From Bradyrhizobium sp. MOS002 (lineage in GTDB: Bacteria > Pseudomonadota > Alphaproteobacteria > Rhizobiales > Xanthobacteraceae): 64,000 nucleotides of DNA. Within the stretch, counting starts at the first letter, position 1. Each line of letters starts with the position of its first letter. Below the pieces are notes generated by a model. That model searched no databases and was not told the origin of the DNA. It saw only the letters and a list, made by a program, of their open reading frames with translations. Position numbers and translations under genes: made by a program. The DNA lies in NCBI RefSeq assembly GCF_003020115.1, contig NZ_PYFX01000001.1, positions 186,001 through 250,000 of the forward strand. The letters run 5' to 3'. This document shows, in pieces, positions 1-10,091 of the stretch.

Positions 1-489
1 GCGACCGAAGGCGCGCCGGCCGCCGGCAGCGCCGAGTTGATCGTCGACATCACCACGACCGGCGCGACCCTCGCCGCCAACGGATTGCGGGTGCTCGACG
101 ACGGCGTGATCCTGCGCAGCCAGGCCAATCTGGTCGCCTCAAGGGACGCCGATTGGTCGCCGCAGGCGCGGGAGACCGCGCGAATCATCCTCGATCACAT
201 TGCGGCGCGGGCGCGGGCCAACAAATACCGCGAAGTCCGCACTCGCTTCCGCCAGTGCGACGCGGCCATGCTCACCGAGGCCCACGAGCGCTTCGGCGTC
301 GAAGCCCCGTTCGGCGGGCCGACCTCGTCAGGCATGCTCACCCTGCACTGCCCGCCGGGCCAGCTCTATGCACTCGCGAGCTTCCTGCGCGGGCATGGCG
401 CCGAGACCGTCTCAGTGGTTTCGCTGGATTACGTGTTCGACCGGGAGAACCCGCTGTTTGCCAGGCTCGAGGCGTTCCTGCGGCAGTGA
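1..489 (+). CDS. hisG: ATP phosphoribosyltransferase, C-terminal part (5' end outside window)
   Basis: HisG catalyses the first step of histidine synthesis, joining ATP and PRPP. Frame 1 is open from base 1 and ends with TGA at 487-489, so the gene begins upstream and about 162 residues are visible. The segment [18 protein letters not shown] followed by a serine-containing strand is the PRPP-binding 'DI..TG.TL..NGL' signature of HisG. The tail with the [14 protein letters not shown] region resembles the long alphaproteobacterial form. An internal TTG at 37 could be taken as a start but the homology runs through it. Family identification is from memory of the motif. Confidence 0.85.
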   Translation, partial: ATEGAPAAGSAELIVDITTTGATLAANGLRVLDDGVILRSQANLVASRDADWSPQARETARIILDHIAARARANKYREVRTRFRQCDAAMLTEAHERFGVEAPFGGPTSSGMLTLHCPPGQLYALASFLRGHGAETVSVVSLDYVFDRENPLFARLEAFLRQ

Positions 490-576
490 GCCTCAGGTCC
501 GTTCAGCGTAGCGACAGCAAACGGCAGCTACCATATGCTGTTGAGATGATCTTGAACGCCTCTGGAACCTTGATCG

Positions 577-1638
577 ATGACGCTGGGCTCTGACGTTTCC
601 GGCATGACGACCATCGCGGCAAGCGCCGCCGCGAAGGGACTGTCGATTGTGGTCCCGCTCTACAACGAAGCGGCGGGCCTCGCCGCCCTGCACCAGCGCA
701 TCTGCGATCTCGCAAAGACCTTGCGGGAGCGCTATCGCTTGGCTTGCGAGGTCGTCTATGTCGACGACGGCAGCGCGGACGCGACGCTGTCGATCGCCCG
801 CTCGCTGCCGGCCGACGCGGTCGACGTCCAGGTGGTGTCGCTGTCGCGCAATTTCGGCAAGGAGGCCGCGCTGATGGCCGGCCTCGACCATGCCCGGCTC
901 GGCGCGGTGCTGTTCATGGACGGCGACGGCCAGCATCCGCCGTCGCTGGTCGAGCGACTGGTGCGGCACTGGATCGAGGACGGCTACGACGTCGTCTATA
1001 CCGCCAAGGCGCATCGCGATAACGAGCCCTTCCTGCGGCGGCTCGCCGGACGGGGCTTCTATGCGCTGATCAATTGGGGCGCACGTCAGAAGATTCCCGA
1101 AGACGCCGGCGACTTCCGCCTGCTGTCACCGCGCGCGGTCGCAGCGCTGAGGCAGCTGCCGGAGCGCAACCGCTTCTTCAAAGGCCTCGCGAGCTGGATC
1201 GGCTTCCGCCAGATCCGCGTCGATTACGAGCCCGCGCCGCGCACCCATGGCGTAACAACCTTCAGCGCCGCGCGTCTGCTGGGTCTTTCGATCGAAGGCG
1301 TCACCTCGTTCTCGGTGGCGCCGCTGCGCTTCGCCAGCCTGCTCGGCGTGATCCTCGCCGGCGGAGCGTTCCTGTTCGGTCTGTCGATCCTCTGGGAGGT
1401 CTTGACCACCGGCAAGCAGGTGCCCGGCTATCCCTCCCTCGTGATCGGCCTGATGACGATCGGCGGCGTGCAGCTCATCATGATCGGCATCGTCGGCGAA
1501 TATATCGGCAAGATCCTCTCCGAGCTGAAGGCGCGCCCGATCTACTTCGTCGCCGAGCACAGTGAAAAGCATTTCGAGACCGAAAAGGCCCAGGACACTT
1601 CAAGCCTGGACGCCTCGAAGAGGACGGCGGCCGAATGA
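577..1638 (+). CDS. GT2 family glycosyltransferase (GtrB/ArnC/DPM1-like, membrane anchored)
   Basis: Probably moves a sugar from a nucleotide donor to a polyprenyl phosphate on the inner face of the membrane. The 353-residue protein has the GT-A layout: an N-terminal VVPLYNE strand near residue 25, a YVDDGS motif at 62-66 and the metal-binding DGDGQ at 115-119. Two hydrophobic helices near 252-275 and 285-312 are the C-terminal pair typical of GtrB and ArnC. An alternative start is ATG at 604; neither start has a clear ribosome binding site. The stop overlaps the next gene by 4 bases (ATGA), so the deacetylase downstream is probably translationally coupled and acts on the same glycolipid. The exact sugar is unknown. 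Confidence 0.85.
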   Translation: MTLGSDVSGMTTIAASAAAKGLSIVVPLYNEAAGLAALHQRICDLAKTLRERYRLACEVVYVDDGSADATLSIARSLPADAVDVQVVSLSRNFGKEAALMAGLDHARLGAVLFMDGDGQHPPSLVERLVRHWIEDGYDVVYTAKAHRDNEPFLRRLAGRGFYALINWGARQKIPEDAGDFRLLSPRAVAALRQLPERNRFFKGLASWIGFRQIRVDYEPAPRTHGVTTFSAARLLGLSIEGVTSFSVAPLRFASLLGVILAGGAFLFGLSILWEVLTTGKQVPGYPSLVIGLMTIGGVQLIMIGIVGEYIGKILSELKARPIYFVAEHSEKHFETEKAQDTSSLDASKRTAAE

Positions 1639-2480
1639 GCGCGGCCGCGGCGCTGCGGCGGATCTGGCTCTGCGCCGACGATTACGGCATCAGTCCGGGC
1701 GTCAATCGCGCCATCCGCGACCTGATCGAACGCGGCCGTCTCAACGCCACCTCGGTGATGATGGTGGGACCCGCGATCGAGCGCAGCGAGATCGAGGCGC
1801 TCCAGACGGCGGCGAAAGCGAGCCCGCGCTGCGCGATCGGATTGCACGTGACATTGTCGGCACCGTTCCGGCCGCTCACCATGCATTTCCGCCCGCTCGA
1901 CGGCGACATGTTTCTCCCGTTTCCGAAGCTGCTCCGCGCCGGTCTTGCGCGACGGCTCGACCGCGAGTTCTTTCGCAACGAGGTCAAGGCGCAGCTGGCA
2001 GCTTTCGCGAAAGCGTTCGGGCGCGCGCCTGACTTCGTCGACGGCCATCAGCATGTGCAGCTCTATCCGCAGGTGCGCGACGGCTTTGTCGATGTAGTCG
2101 CCGAAGTCGCGCCAAAAGCCTGGGTGCGCCAGGGCGGCCGCGACCTGCCGCTGATGCAGCGGCTGGCCTCGCCGAAAGCCATGGTGCTCGATATCCTCAG
2201 CGCGCAATTCCGCCGCCGTGCCGGCAGCGCGGGCCTGAGCTTCAATCCGGGCTTCGCCGGCGCCTATGATTTCACGCAGGCGGCCGATTTCGGTGCGTTG
2301 ATGCGGCAATTCCTCGAAGGCCTGCCGGATGGCGGCCTCATCATGTGTCATCCCGGCTTCGTTGACGACATCCTCACCGGGCTCGACCCGATGACGGATG
2401 TCCGCGAACGCGAGCACGCCTATCTCGCCGGCGATGCCTTTGCGCGCCTGCTGACGGACAGCGGCGTCACGCTGGGGTGA
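1635..2480 (+). CDS. ChbG/HpnK (YdjC) family carbohydrate deacetylase
   Basis: YdjC-fold enzymes remove N-acetyl groups from sugars, and HpnK acts on hopanoid-linked sugar. In this 281-residue protein the metal-binding set is visible: ADDYG with D15 and D16, GLHVT with H71, and VDGHQH with H138 and H140. The CHPGFVDD motif near the end is also typical. The gene overlaps the upstream GT2 gene by 4 bases, a pairing that suggests transfer of a sugar to a lipid carrier followed by deacetylation. No hopanoid gene is seen nearby, so the substrate is open. Confidence 0.83.
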   Translation: MSAAAALRRIWLCADDYGISPGVNRAIRDLIERGRLNATSVMMVGPAIERSEIEALQTAAKASPRCAIGLHVTLSAPFRPLTMHFRPLDGDMFLPFPKLLRAGLARRLDREFFRNEVKAQLAAFAKAFGRAPDFVDGHQHVQLYPQVRDGFVDVVAEVAPKAWVRQGGRDLPLMQRLASPKAMVLDILSAQFRRRAGSAGLSFNPGFAGAYDFTQAADFGALMRQFLEGLPDGGLIMCHPGFVDDILTGLDPMTDVREREHAYLAGDAFARLLTDSGVTLG

Positions 2481-2615
2481 AACCGGCGAAGTTTGCGAGA
2501 AAGCAGCCCGCGGGGCAGCTTGTCGCATACCGAAATTTAATCCTGCCGGCACTGTTGGGGCCACAATGGAACCCTACATCTGCCTCGCGCTTGTTTTGCG
2601 CGAGGGAGACAGACC

Positions 2616-3455
2616 ATGACGCCGCAGGAACGCCAGCTCGTCGACGAGCTTTTCGACCGGCTTTCGAAACTGGAAAATGCACAGCGCGATCCCGACGCGA
2701 TCGCAGCGATCTCCGACGGCCTGCGCAAGGCGCCCGGGGCGATCTATGCTCTGGTACAGACCGTGCTGTTGCAGGACGAAGCGCTGAAGCGCGCCCATGC
2801 CCGCATCCAGGAACTGGAGGCCGGGCAAGCGCCCAAACAGGCGCAGTCCGGCGGCTTCCTGGACACCATGCGCGACACGCTGTTCGGCGGGGGTTCGTCG
2901 CGCGGCTCGGTTCCGAACGTGCCGCCGCGTGACTCGCGGCCGGTGTGGAACAGCGGCCAGACGATGCAGCAGCCCCAGCCGGGCTACGGCCAACCACCCT
3001 ATGGGCAGGCTTACGGTCAAGCTCCGGGTCAGGGTCCAGGTCAGGGCTATGGCGCGCCGCCGGTCGGCGGTGGCGGCGGCTCGTTCCTCGGCACGGCGGC
3101 AGCCGCCGCGGCCGGCGTCGTCGGCGGCTCGCTGCTGCTCTCCAGCATTCGCGGCATGATGGGCGGATCGCATCAGCAGGCCTTCGGCGACACCAATGCC
3201 CTCGGCGATCGCAGCGCTGGTGGAAGTCCCTGGAGCGGCAGCGATCAGTCCGGTGGTTCGCTCGCGCGCGATGCCGGCCTCGACGACATCGGCTCGAACC
3301 GCGACCGTGGTGATGCGTCCCGCCAGGGTTTCGCCGACCACGCTTCGAACGACGACCAGAATTACAACGATCAGAACGACAATGGCGGCGACAATGTCGA
3401 CCTCGCCGACGACAGCGATTTCGGCAATGACGACGGCGGCAGCGATTACGCCTGA
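2616..3455 (+). CDS. DUF2076 domain protein with acidic C-terminal tail
   Basis: Function unknown. The N-terminal 90 residues match the DUF2076 pattern: MTPQERQLVDELFDRL, an RDPDA stretch and PGAIYALVQTVLLQDEAL, ending in a helical segment. Then comes a glutamine-, proline- and glycine-rich linker (about 105-150), a glycine/alanine-rich hydrophobic stretch that could cross or enter a membrane (about 150-180), and a tail very rich in Asp and Asn (from about 225) ending DDGGSDYA. Length 279. A purine-rich GGGAG lies 8 bases before the ATG. It stands alone, followed by a terminator. The family assignment is from recalled sequence pattern. Confidence 0.75.
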   Translation: MTPQERQLVDELFDRLSKLENAQRDPDAIAAISDGLRKAPGAIYALVQTVLLQDEALKRAHARIQELEAGQAPKQAQSGGFLDTMRDTLFGGGSSRGSVPNVPPRDSRPVWNSGQTMQQPQPGYGQPPYGQAYGQAPGQGPGQGYGAPPVGGGGGSFLGTAAAAAAGVVGGSLLLSSIRGMMGGSHQQAFGDTNALGDRSAGGSPWSGSDQSGGSLARDAGLDDIGSNRDRGDASRQGFADHASNDDQNYNDQNDNGGDNVDLADDSDFGNDDGGSDYA

Positions 3456-3476
3456 CCGCTCCTGACGCCAAACAAG

Positions 3477-3506
3477 AACGGCCGCCATCGAGGCGGCCGT
3501 TTTCAT
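3477..3506. terminator. Bidirectional intrinsic terminator
   Basis: A 10-bp perfect stem, AACGGCCGCC with GGCGGCCGTT, and a 5-base loop are followed by TTCATTTT on the plus strand and TTCTTGTTT on the minus strand. It sits between the convergent DUF2076 and L,D-transpeptidase genes and can serve both. Confidence 0.8.
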
Positions 3507-3554
3507 TTTCGATGCTTGCTCACAGTCGGCTACCCTCCGGAGAGGGTAAGAACA

Positions 3555-4355
3555 TCACATCACCACGACCTTGGTGCCGACGTTGACGCGACCGTAGAGA
3601 TCGATGACATCTTCGTTGCGCATGCGGATGCAGCCCGAGGAGACGTTGGTGCCGATGGTCCAGGGCTCGTTGGAGCCGTGGATACGGTAAAGCGTCGAGC
3701 CGAGATACATCGCGCGCGCGCCGAGCGGATTTTCCGGGCCGCCTTCCATGTGCCTGGGCAGGTCGGGCCGGCGCGCGATCATTTCCGCCGGCGGCGTCCA
3801 GGCCGGCCATTCGCGCTTGGCCGTGATCGACTTCACGCCGGACCAGGTGAAGCCGGGACGCCCGACGCCGATGCCGTAGCGCATCGCGCGGCCGTTGCCC
3901 TCGACGAGATAGAGGAATTTGTTCGGCGTATCGACCACGATCGTGCCGACGCTTTCATTGCCACTATAGTCAACGAGTTGTTTCTCGAATCTCGGGTCGA
4001 ACTGACGCTGCCGCGGATCGACCGCCTCCTGCTGGAGACCTGCGCCCTGCATCTGCGGCTCGCCCATCGGCGGCAGGCGGCGCTGGTCATAGTATCCTGG
4101 CTGCTGCTGATACATCGGCTGCTGCGGAGCGTAGGCCGGACCGCGACCGGGCCCATCGCCGAAGATGAACTCGATGAAGCCGCCGCCCATGCTCGAATTG
4201 GAGGCGACGCGAACCGGCGCAGGCGGCACCTGCGGCTGGTAGAGCACCGCGGGCGGATCGTTCGGCACGCTATTGTCGAAGGCACTGGCGCTGTTGGCGC
4301 CCGCGATGAAGGCGCAAGCGCTGCCAAGCAGCGCGACAGACATTTTCTTGAACAT
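3555..4355 (-). CDS. L,D-transpeptidase (YkuD / ErfK-YbiS family)
   Basis: Periplasmic enzyme that forms 3-3 cross-links in peptidoglycan or attaches outer-membrane proteins to it. The 266-residue product starts with a signal peptide (MFKKMSVALLGSACAFIAGANSASA). A proline- and glutamine-rich linker (about 30-110) leads to the YkuD domain from about 135. The catalytic block HGSNEPWTIG...SSGCIRM is complete, with H226 and C242. It lies alone, convergent with DUF2076. Hyphomicrobiales carry many paralogues of this family, so no specific gene name is given. Confidence 0.9.
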   Translation of the reverse strand: MFKKMSVALLGSACAFIAGANSASAFDNSVPNDPPAVLYQPQVPPAPVRVASNSSMGGGFIEFIFGDGPGRGPAYAPQQPMYQQQPGYYDQRRLPPMGEPQMQGAGLQQEAVDPRQRQFDPRFEKQLVDYSGNESVGTIVVDTPNKFLYLVEGNGRAMRYGIGVGRPGFTWSGVKSITAKREWPAWTPPAEMIARRPDLPRHMEGGPENPLGARAMYLGSTLYRIHGSNEPWTIGTNVSSGCIRMRNEDVIDLYGRVNVGTKVVVM

Positions 4356-4659
4356 CGACGTACTCTGTACTGTTTCGTCTAGATCACATGCGTCGTGGGA
4401 GCATCCGCACCCGCGACGTGGTCAATAAAGAGCAAAAGCCGTTTTGTTTGGTAAACGGAAACGCCGTTTCGATTCACCACGTCGTCGGCAGCGGCGCAAT
4501 TTGACGATCAGCGTTTATTTTCGATGAACGCCGCGCACGCATGGTTAATCGCCCGTTTGCAAGCCGGCGCCCACAACCGCACGACAGTTCCGGCTGTGAA
4601 CTTCGTGTTAAATCGCTTCTGCCTACAAAGACGCGTGAGTGAGGTGGGGGGAGTTCTTG
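4356..4659. other. Intergenic region between two divergent genes
   Basis: 304 bases between the L,D-transpeptidase (minus) and the CheZ-like gene (plus). A short inverted repeat, AAACGG and CCGTTT with a 5-base spacer, lies at 4453-4469. A strongly purine-rich ribosome binding site (GGTGGGGGGAG) lies at 4642-4652. No further gene or convincing promoter was recognised. Confidence 0.4.
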
Positions 4660-5439
4660 ATGGCTATTCACCGCAAACGTTTTCGTGTCGAGGAGGCTAT
4701 TGTCGGCGAGATGCCCAGCCCCGAAGTGATTGAGGAGGCTGCGCCGATGCATAGCGAGATCATGGCCGAGTTGCGTGCGATCCGTGCACAGATGGCGAAG
4801 GGCACCGTGCCCTTGTCCGGCAGCGCCGCCATGGCGGCGATCGACGCCTCCACCGCCCACGAGCTCTCCGAAGCCCGTACCATGCTCGATACTTACCGGG
4901 CGCAGATCGAGCAGTGCGAGAAGCTGAAGGTCGAGCTCGACCTCATCCACGACGCCATCGACCGTACCAAGCGCGAGATCGCGACACTGCATGGCAAGAG
5001 CTTCGACGGCGGCGAAATGGCCAAGGTCAATGGCGAGCTCGGCGCGGTCGTCGGCGGCACCGAACAGGCGACCCAGCAGATCCTCGAAGCCGCCGAGTCG
5101 ATCGACCAGGCGGCCAGCGCGATGGCCAAGGTGCAATCGGCCGATCAGCAGAAGCGGCTCGCCGACGATATCCAGGAACGCGTCATCTCGATCTTTGAAG
5201 CCTGCAACTTCCAGGACCTGACCGGCCAGCGCATCAGCAAGGTCATGAACACGATGAAGTTCATCGAGCAGCACATCAACTCCATGATGGAGATCTGGGG
5301 CGGCGTCGATGCGATCAAGTCCCATGTCGTGCCGCAGGTCGACACCCGCAGCGACGACGACAAACTCCTCAACGGCCCGAAGCTCGCCGGCGACGTCGGC
5401 CACGCCTCGCAGGACGACATCGACGCGCTGTTCGACTGA
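4660..5439 (+). CDS. cheZ: CheZ-like protein phosphatase
   Basis: CheZ removes phosphate from CheY-P and so resets the flagellar motor signal. The 259-residue product is almost all helical. It carries the CheZ active-site motif QDLTGQRI at 185-192, with the Asp (D186) and Gln (Q190) spaced as in the E. coli enzyme. The last ten residues, SQDDIDALFD, resemble the CheY-binding peptide found at the CheZ C-terminus and the FliM N-terminus. The ATG at 4660 is chosen over GTG at 4639 because GGTGGGGGGAG sits just before it. No other chemotaxis gene is nearby, so this is an orphan. Confidence 0.85.
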   Translation: MAIHRKRFRVEEAIVGEMPSPEVIEEAAPMHSEIMAELRAIRAQMAKGTVPLSGSAAMAAIDASTAHELSEARTMLDTYRAQIEQCEKLKVELDLIHDAIDRTKREIATLHGKSFDGGEMAKVNGELGAVVGGTEQATQQILEAAESIDQAASAMAKVQSADQQKRLADDIQERVISIFEACNFQDLTGQRISKVMNTMKFIEQHINSMMEIWGGVDAIKSHVVPQVDTRSDDDKLLNGPKLAGDVGHASQDDIDALFD

Positions 5440-5464
5440 GCGGACGCGACACTCCGAAAAACAA

Positions 5465-5492
5465 AACGCCGGCGCAAGCCGGCGTTTTTTTT
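5465..5492 (+). terminator. Intrinsic terminator of cheZ
   Basis: A perfect 9-bp stem, AACGCCGGC with GCCGGCGTT, and a GCAA loop are followed by a run of eight T residues. Confidence 0.9.
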
Positions 5493-5578
5493 CGTCATTG
5501 CGAGCGAAGCGAAGCAATCCAGACTGTGTCCGCGGAGGCAGCCTGGATTGTGTCGTCGCTTCGCTCCTCGCAATGACG
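5493..5578. repeat. 86-bp palindromic intergenic repeat, copy 1
   Basis: Begins CGTCATTGCGAGCGAAGCGAAG and ends with the complementary CTTCGCTCCTCGCAATGACG, with a second inner pair CAATCCAG/CTGGATTG. The same element, with the same 86-bp length and ends, recurs at 33317-33402. It follows directly on the cheZ terminator. It resembles REP/RPE-type elements widely scattered in Bradyrhizobium genomes. Confidence 0.85.
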
Positions 5579-5600
5579 AGTGGCTAGGCCGGCGCCCTGA

Positions 5601-6122
5601 TCACGCCCTCGGCGCGCAGCGGACGTAGACCATGTTGCCGTAGCGGGTGGCGGCGTCCTTGTCGATGAAGCGGGTGATGAGGACGCGGCCGTCGAAGGAG
5701 ACGATCTCGCGATCCTGCTCGCCGGGCGTCGGACCCGCCGGCCCGATATAGTTCTTGCCGCTGGGCGACCCCTTCAGCCGCAGCTCCTGCGGTGTTGCCT
5801 GGTCCGCCAGATGCATGATCACGCCGCCGGAGGAGCCGGCAGTGATCACGTAAGGATTTTTGCATTGGGCCCGGGCGGCAGCCTCGGTTCGGGCGCGGTC
5901 GGCCGGGTTCTGGAACGAGGCGAGGCCCCAGCGCCCGACGATCTCGTCGGCGCGGATCGACGCGGGCATCTCCGGACCGGTGCCGGGCTCGGCCTCGGGG
6001 GGCGGTGAGGACGAAGAGAAGGACGGCAGGCTCATGCCGCCCCCGCAGGCGCCAAGCAGCAGCGCCAGGCAAGAAGCCGCCGCCAGATTGGCGACCGTGC
6101 GCGCGTGAGCTGAACTGATCAT
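5601..6122 (-). CDS. Small secreted lipoprotein of unknown function
   Basis: Start at ATG 6122 gives 173 residues with a lipoprotein signal: MISSAHARTVANLAAASCLALLLGACGGG, where LLGAC is a lipobox placing the lipidated Cys near residue 26. An open frame 23 codons upstream has no signal logic. The mature part has a Ser/Pro-rich linker and a compact domain with the pattern IVGRWGLASF and C-terminal YVRCAPRA. The two remaining Cys may form a disulfide. The IVGRW motif recalls small lipocalin- or inhibitor-like outer membrane proteins, but no function is claimed. Confidence 0.75.
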   Translation of the reverse strand: MISSAHARTVANLAAASCLALLLGACGGGMSLPSFSSSSPPPEAEPGTGPEMPASIRADEIVGRWGLASFQNPADRARTEAAARAQCKNPYVITAGSSGGVIMHLADQATPQELRLKGSPSGKNYIGPAGPTPGEQDREIVSFDGRVLITRFIDKDAATRYGNMVYVRCAPRA

Positions 6123-6278
6123 GGCATTCCCCCGGACAAAACCATGGCCGCACCCCTTACGCAGCCAAGCGCAAAACCGCTGCCGGAGCAATGACGTCCT
6201 TTAATACGCCGGCGCCCCGAACAAGTTTCCAATGTCACCATCCTATATCCGTCTCACCAATCGCTTAACCACCTTTGC

Positions 6279-6307
6279 TTGACAGGATCGCGGCCAAGCC
6301 ATATTCC
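6279..6307 (+). promoter_or_regulatory. Vegetative-type promoter of groESL
   Basis: TTGACA at 6279-6284 and TATTCC at 6302-6307 are separated by 17 bp. Transcription would start near 6314, so the CIRCE element lies at the start of the mRNA. Confidence 0.65.
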
Positions 6308-6318
6308 CGGGCGCACCA

Positions 6319-6345
6319 TTAGCACTCTGAAAGATGGATTGCTAA
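6319..6345 (+). promoter_or_regulatory. CIRCE operator (HrcA binding site)
   Basis: TTAGCACTC, nine bases, then GATTGCTAA. The consensus right arm is GAGTGCTAA, so there is one mismatch. Its position between promoter and groES is that of HrcA-repressed chaperonin operons. Confidence 0.9.
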
Positions 6346-6435
6346 CGCGCGCCGATCGATCCTCGGGAAGGGTGGACGGAAGCGCCGCCCGCCCACTTCC
6401 TCTCCTTCCGAAGCGAGCCTCCAAAGGGAAACGTC

Positions 6436-6732
6436 ATGACTAAATCCAAATTTCGTCCGCTGCATGACCGTGTCGTGGTCAAACGTATCGACGCCGAGTC
6501 AAAGACCAAGGGCGGCATCATCATTCCGGACACGGCCAAGGAAAAGCCGTCCCAAGGCGAAGTCGTCGCCGTCGGCCCCGGTGGCCGCGACGAGGCCGGC
6601 AAGCTGATCCCGATCGACCTCAAGGTCGGTGACCGAGTGCTGTTTGGCAAGTGGTCTGGCACCGAGGTCAAGATCGACAACGATGAGCTCCTGATCATGA
6701 AGGAGTCGGACATCATGGGCGTGATGGCCTAA
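6436..6732 (+). CDS. groES: Co-chaperonin GroES
   Basis: GroES caps the GroEL folding chamber in the cytoplasm. The 98-residue protein has the full family length. It includes [15 protein letters not shown] at the start, the mobile-loop region [21 protein letters not shown] (residues about 17-36) and the closing [22 protein letters not shown]. It is first in an operon with groEL, 143 bases upstream of it, and is probably controlled by the CIRCE element before it. Confidence 0.98.
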   Translation: MTKSKFRPLHDRVVVKRIDAESKTKGGIIIPDTAKEKPSQGEVVAVGPGGRDEAGKLIPIDLKVGDRVLFGKWSGTEVKIDNDELLIMKESDIMGVMA

Positions 6733-6758
6733 GGCCAGACGCCTGAATGGCCGCTGAA

Positions 6759-6790
6759 TGCATGCCCGGGTCATTCGATCCGGGCATGCA
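6759..6790 (+). promoter_or_regulatory. Hairpin between groES and groEL
   Basis: An 11-bp perfect stem, TGCATGCCCGG with CCGGGCATGCA, and a 10-base loop. There is no T tract, so it is more likely an mRNA processing or stability element, or an attenuator, than a terminator. Confidence 0.6.
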
Positions 6791-6839
6791 TCATTCCGCC
6801 GGGTTCGATCGCGGACCCCGGAATGAGGCGACCCAATAA

Positions 6840-8510
<1,671 letters not shown>

Positions 8511-8536
8511 GGCCGATCCCCAGCCTACAGTGTTGC

Positions 8537-8565
8537 GAAGGCCGCCTCCGGGCGGCCTTCTTTTT
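8537..8565 (+). terminator. Intrinsic terminator of groESL
   Basis: A perfect 10-bp stem, GAAGGCCGCC with GGCGGCCTTC, and a TCCG loop, followed by TTTTT. Confidence 0.9.
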
Positions 8566-8640
8566 GCCGATCATGGCCCGTGCTTTCCAATTCAACCGGC
8601 GGCCAAAACCCACTACGGTGACGCCCGATTCGAATTGTTT

Positions 8641-8690
8641 GGGCATGATCTCATCGGAAAACCGCTTCAACACTTTTCCGGATCATGCCC
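8641..8690. repeat. 50-bp palindromic intergenic repeat (GGGCATGATC family)
   Basis: GGGCATGATC at one end pairs with GATCATGCCC at the other, with inner arms TCGGAAAA and TTTTCCGGA-like. It lies just upstream of the secreted-protein gene at 8714. Elements of this type are recalled from many Bradyrhizobium and Rhodopseudomonas intergenic regions. Confidence 0.7.
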
Positions 8691-8713
8691 CATTGCCTCT
8701 GGGGATTTCGTCG

Positions 8714-9925
8714 ATGCGCGCGCTTGTGTTTTGCTCCACGGCCGTTCTGGCGGCTCTGCTTGCAGTTTCGCCTGAGGTCGCCTCCGCCCAGATGAAGCTG
8801 GCGCCGAAGGCCACGGCGCCCGGCGGCGTCGAGACGCGCTACTTCACCTCGATCGACGGGCTGATGGACGGCAATGCCGACGTGATCCTGAAGGAGACAC
8901 GCCAGGGCAAGACCGTCACCGCAGCCGTGCTCGACGTCTGTTATCCCGTCGCGAAGAATTCCGACCGCAAGGACCGCTTCGTCGTCAATCTCCAGGTCGC
9001 GGGCCAGAACCTGACCGGTACGACGCAGAGCCTCGGCGCGAAGACGCCGGTCGCCGTCAAGCTGCTGCGCAAACAGGCCGGAGACACGTTCGAATTCCGC
9101 GGCCAGATCAGCATTGGCCAGGCCGTGACCGAGGTCACCTCGCCCGACAATTCCGATCTCAGCGAGAAGGAATTCCTCGACAACCAGACCTCCGACGACG
9201 GCATCACGCCGCAGCCGAAGGATTTCACCGATGTCTCGCCGGAAGCGATCGCGGTCAAGGTCAAGCTGGATGCCGCGACCGAGTTCCTGAAGAGCCTGAA
9301 GGGCCAGGGCGTCGAGGTGACGCTGGCGAGCCTCACCGTCGGCTGCGACGCGCTGCGCGCGGGCGAGCAGACCATCAACATGTCGGTCGATCCGGAGCGC
9401 GCCGGCGCGCTGCTGGCAAAATTCAAGGCGACGCCCGGCGTCACCGCTGCGGGCTGGACTGCGGGCATGACCGAGATGGACCGCACCATTCGCATTCCCG
9501 CCGCCGACTGGCGCGACGGCGACAAGATCAACCGCGACAAGCTCGCGACCGCGGTGGCTGGCGTGCTGAGCAGGACGCTCGCGGCGAAGCCGGTTTCGCA
9601 AGGCTTCAACCCCGCGACCGGCAAGCTCAAGCTGGTGTTCAAGCGGCCGAACCAGGATTTTCCCGCACTCGAGCTCACCGACACGATCGAGGTCGCGGGC
9701 CTTGTCTCGCCCGACAAGCCCGGCACGACCGACAAGCTCATGCTCTGGGTCGGGAGTCCCGCGACCACGACCACCGACGAGAGCAGCGGCGCCAAGCTCA
9801 ATCTCTCGGACGAAGCGACCGCCGACGAGGAAGGCGATCAGCCCGACGACAACGGTTCGGTCGAGGCGCTTGCCAAGGAGCTGAAAGGCCAGCGCTGGGA
9901 CGCCGACAAGTCGGTGTGGAAGTGA
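8714..9925 (+). CDS. Secreted protein of unknown function
   Basis: The ATG at 8714 starts a clean signal peptide (MRALVFCSTAVLAALLAVSPEVASA) that is cleaved before QMKLAP, giving a 403-residue precursor. A longer frame from 8564 would bury the signal peptide behind 50 residues that overlap a terminator and a repeat. The mature protein is soluble, with only two Cys (CYP and GCDALRAGE) and an acidic C-terminus. No catalytic motif was recognised. It is flanked by repeat elements and stands alone. Confidence 0.75.
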   Translation: MRALVFCSTAVLAALLAVSPEVASAQMKLAPKATAPGGVETRYFTSIDGLMDGNADVILKETRQGKTVTAAVLDVCYPVAKNSDRKDRFVVNLQVAGQNLTGTTQSLGAKTPVAVKLLRKQAGDTFEFRGQISIGQAVTEVTSPDNSDLSEKEFLDNQTSDDGITPQPKDFTDVSPEAIAVKVKLDAATEFLKSLKGQGVEVTLASLTVGCDALRAGEQTINMSVDPERAGALLAKFKATPGVTAAGWTAGMTEMDRTIRIPAADWRDGDKINRDKLATAVAGVLSRTLAAKPVSQGFNPATGKLKLVFKRPNQDFPALELTDTIEVAGLVSPDKPGTTDKLMLWVGSPATTTTDESSGAKLNLSDEATADEEGDQPDDNGSVEALAKELKGQRWDADKSVWK

Positions 9926-9947
9926 TGTAGCCCGCACATCAACTCTC

Positions 9948-10086
9948 GGTCATCGCCCTGCTTGACCGGCGATCCAGTACTCCGAGACGGTTTTGATGAA
10001 TCGAGAAGCCGCGGCGTACTGGATTCCCCGCCTGAGCCTGTCATCGGGCTCGCCGAAGGCGAGACCCGGTGGCGGGGAATGACAGC
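9948..10086. repeat. Composite palindromic intergenic repeat
   Basis: Two nested inverted pairs are visible: GATCCAGTACTCCG with CGGCGTACTGGATTC, and CCCCGCC...GGGCTCGCC with GGCGAGACCC...GGCGGGG. It lies between convergent genes and could fold as an extended structure at the 3' ends of both. Confidence 0.65.
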
Positions 10087-10091
10087 AATGG

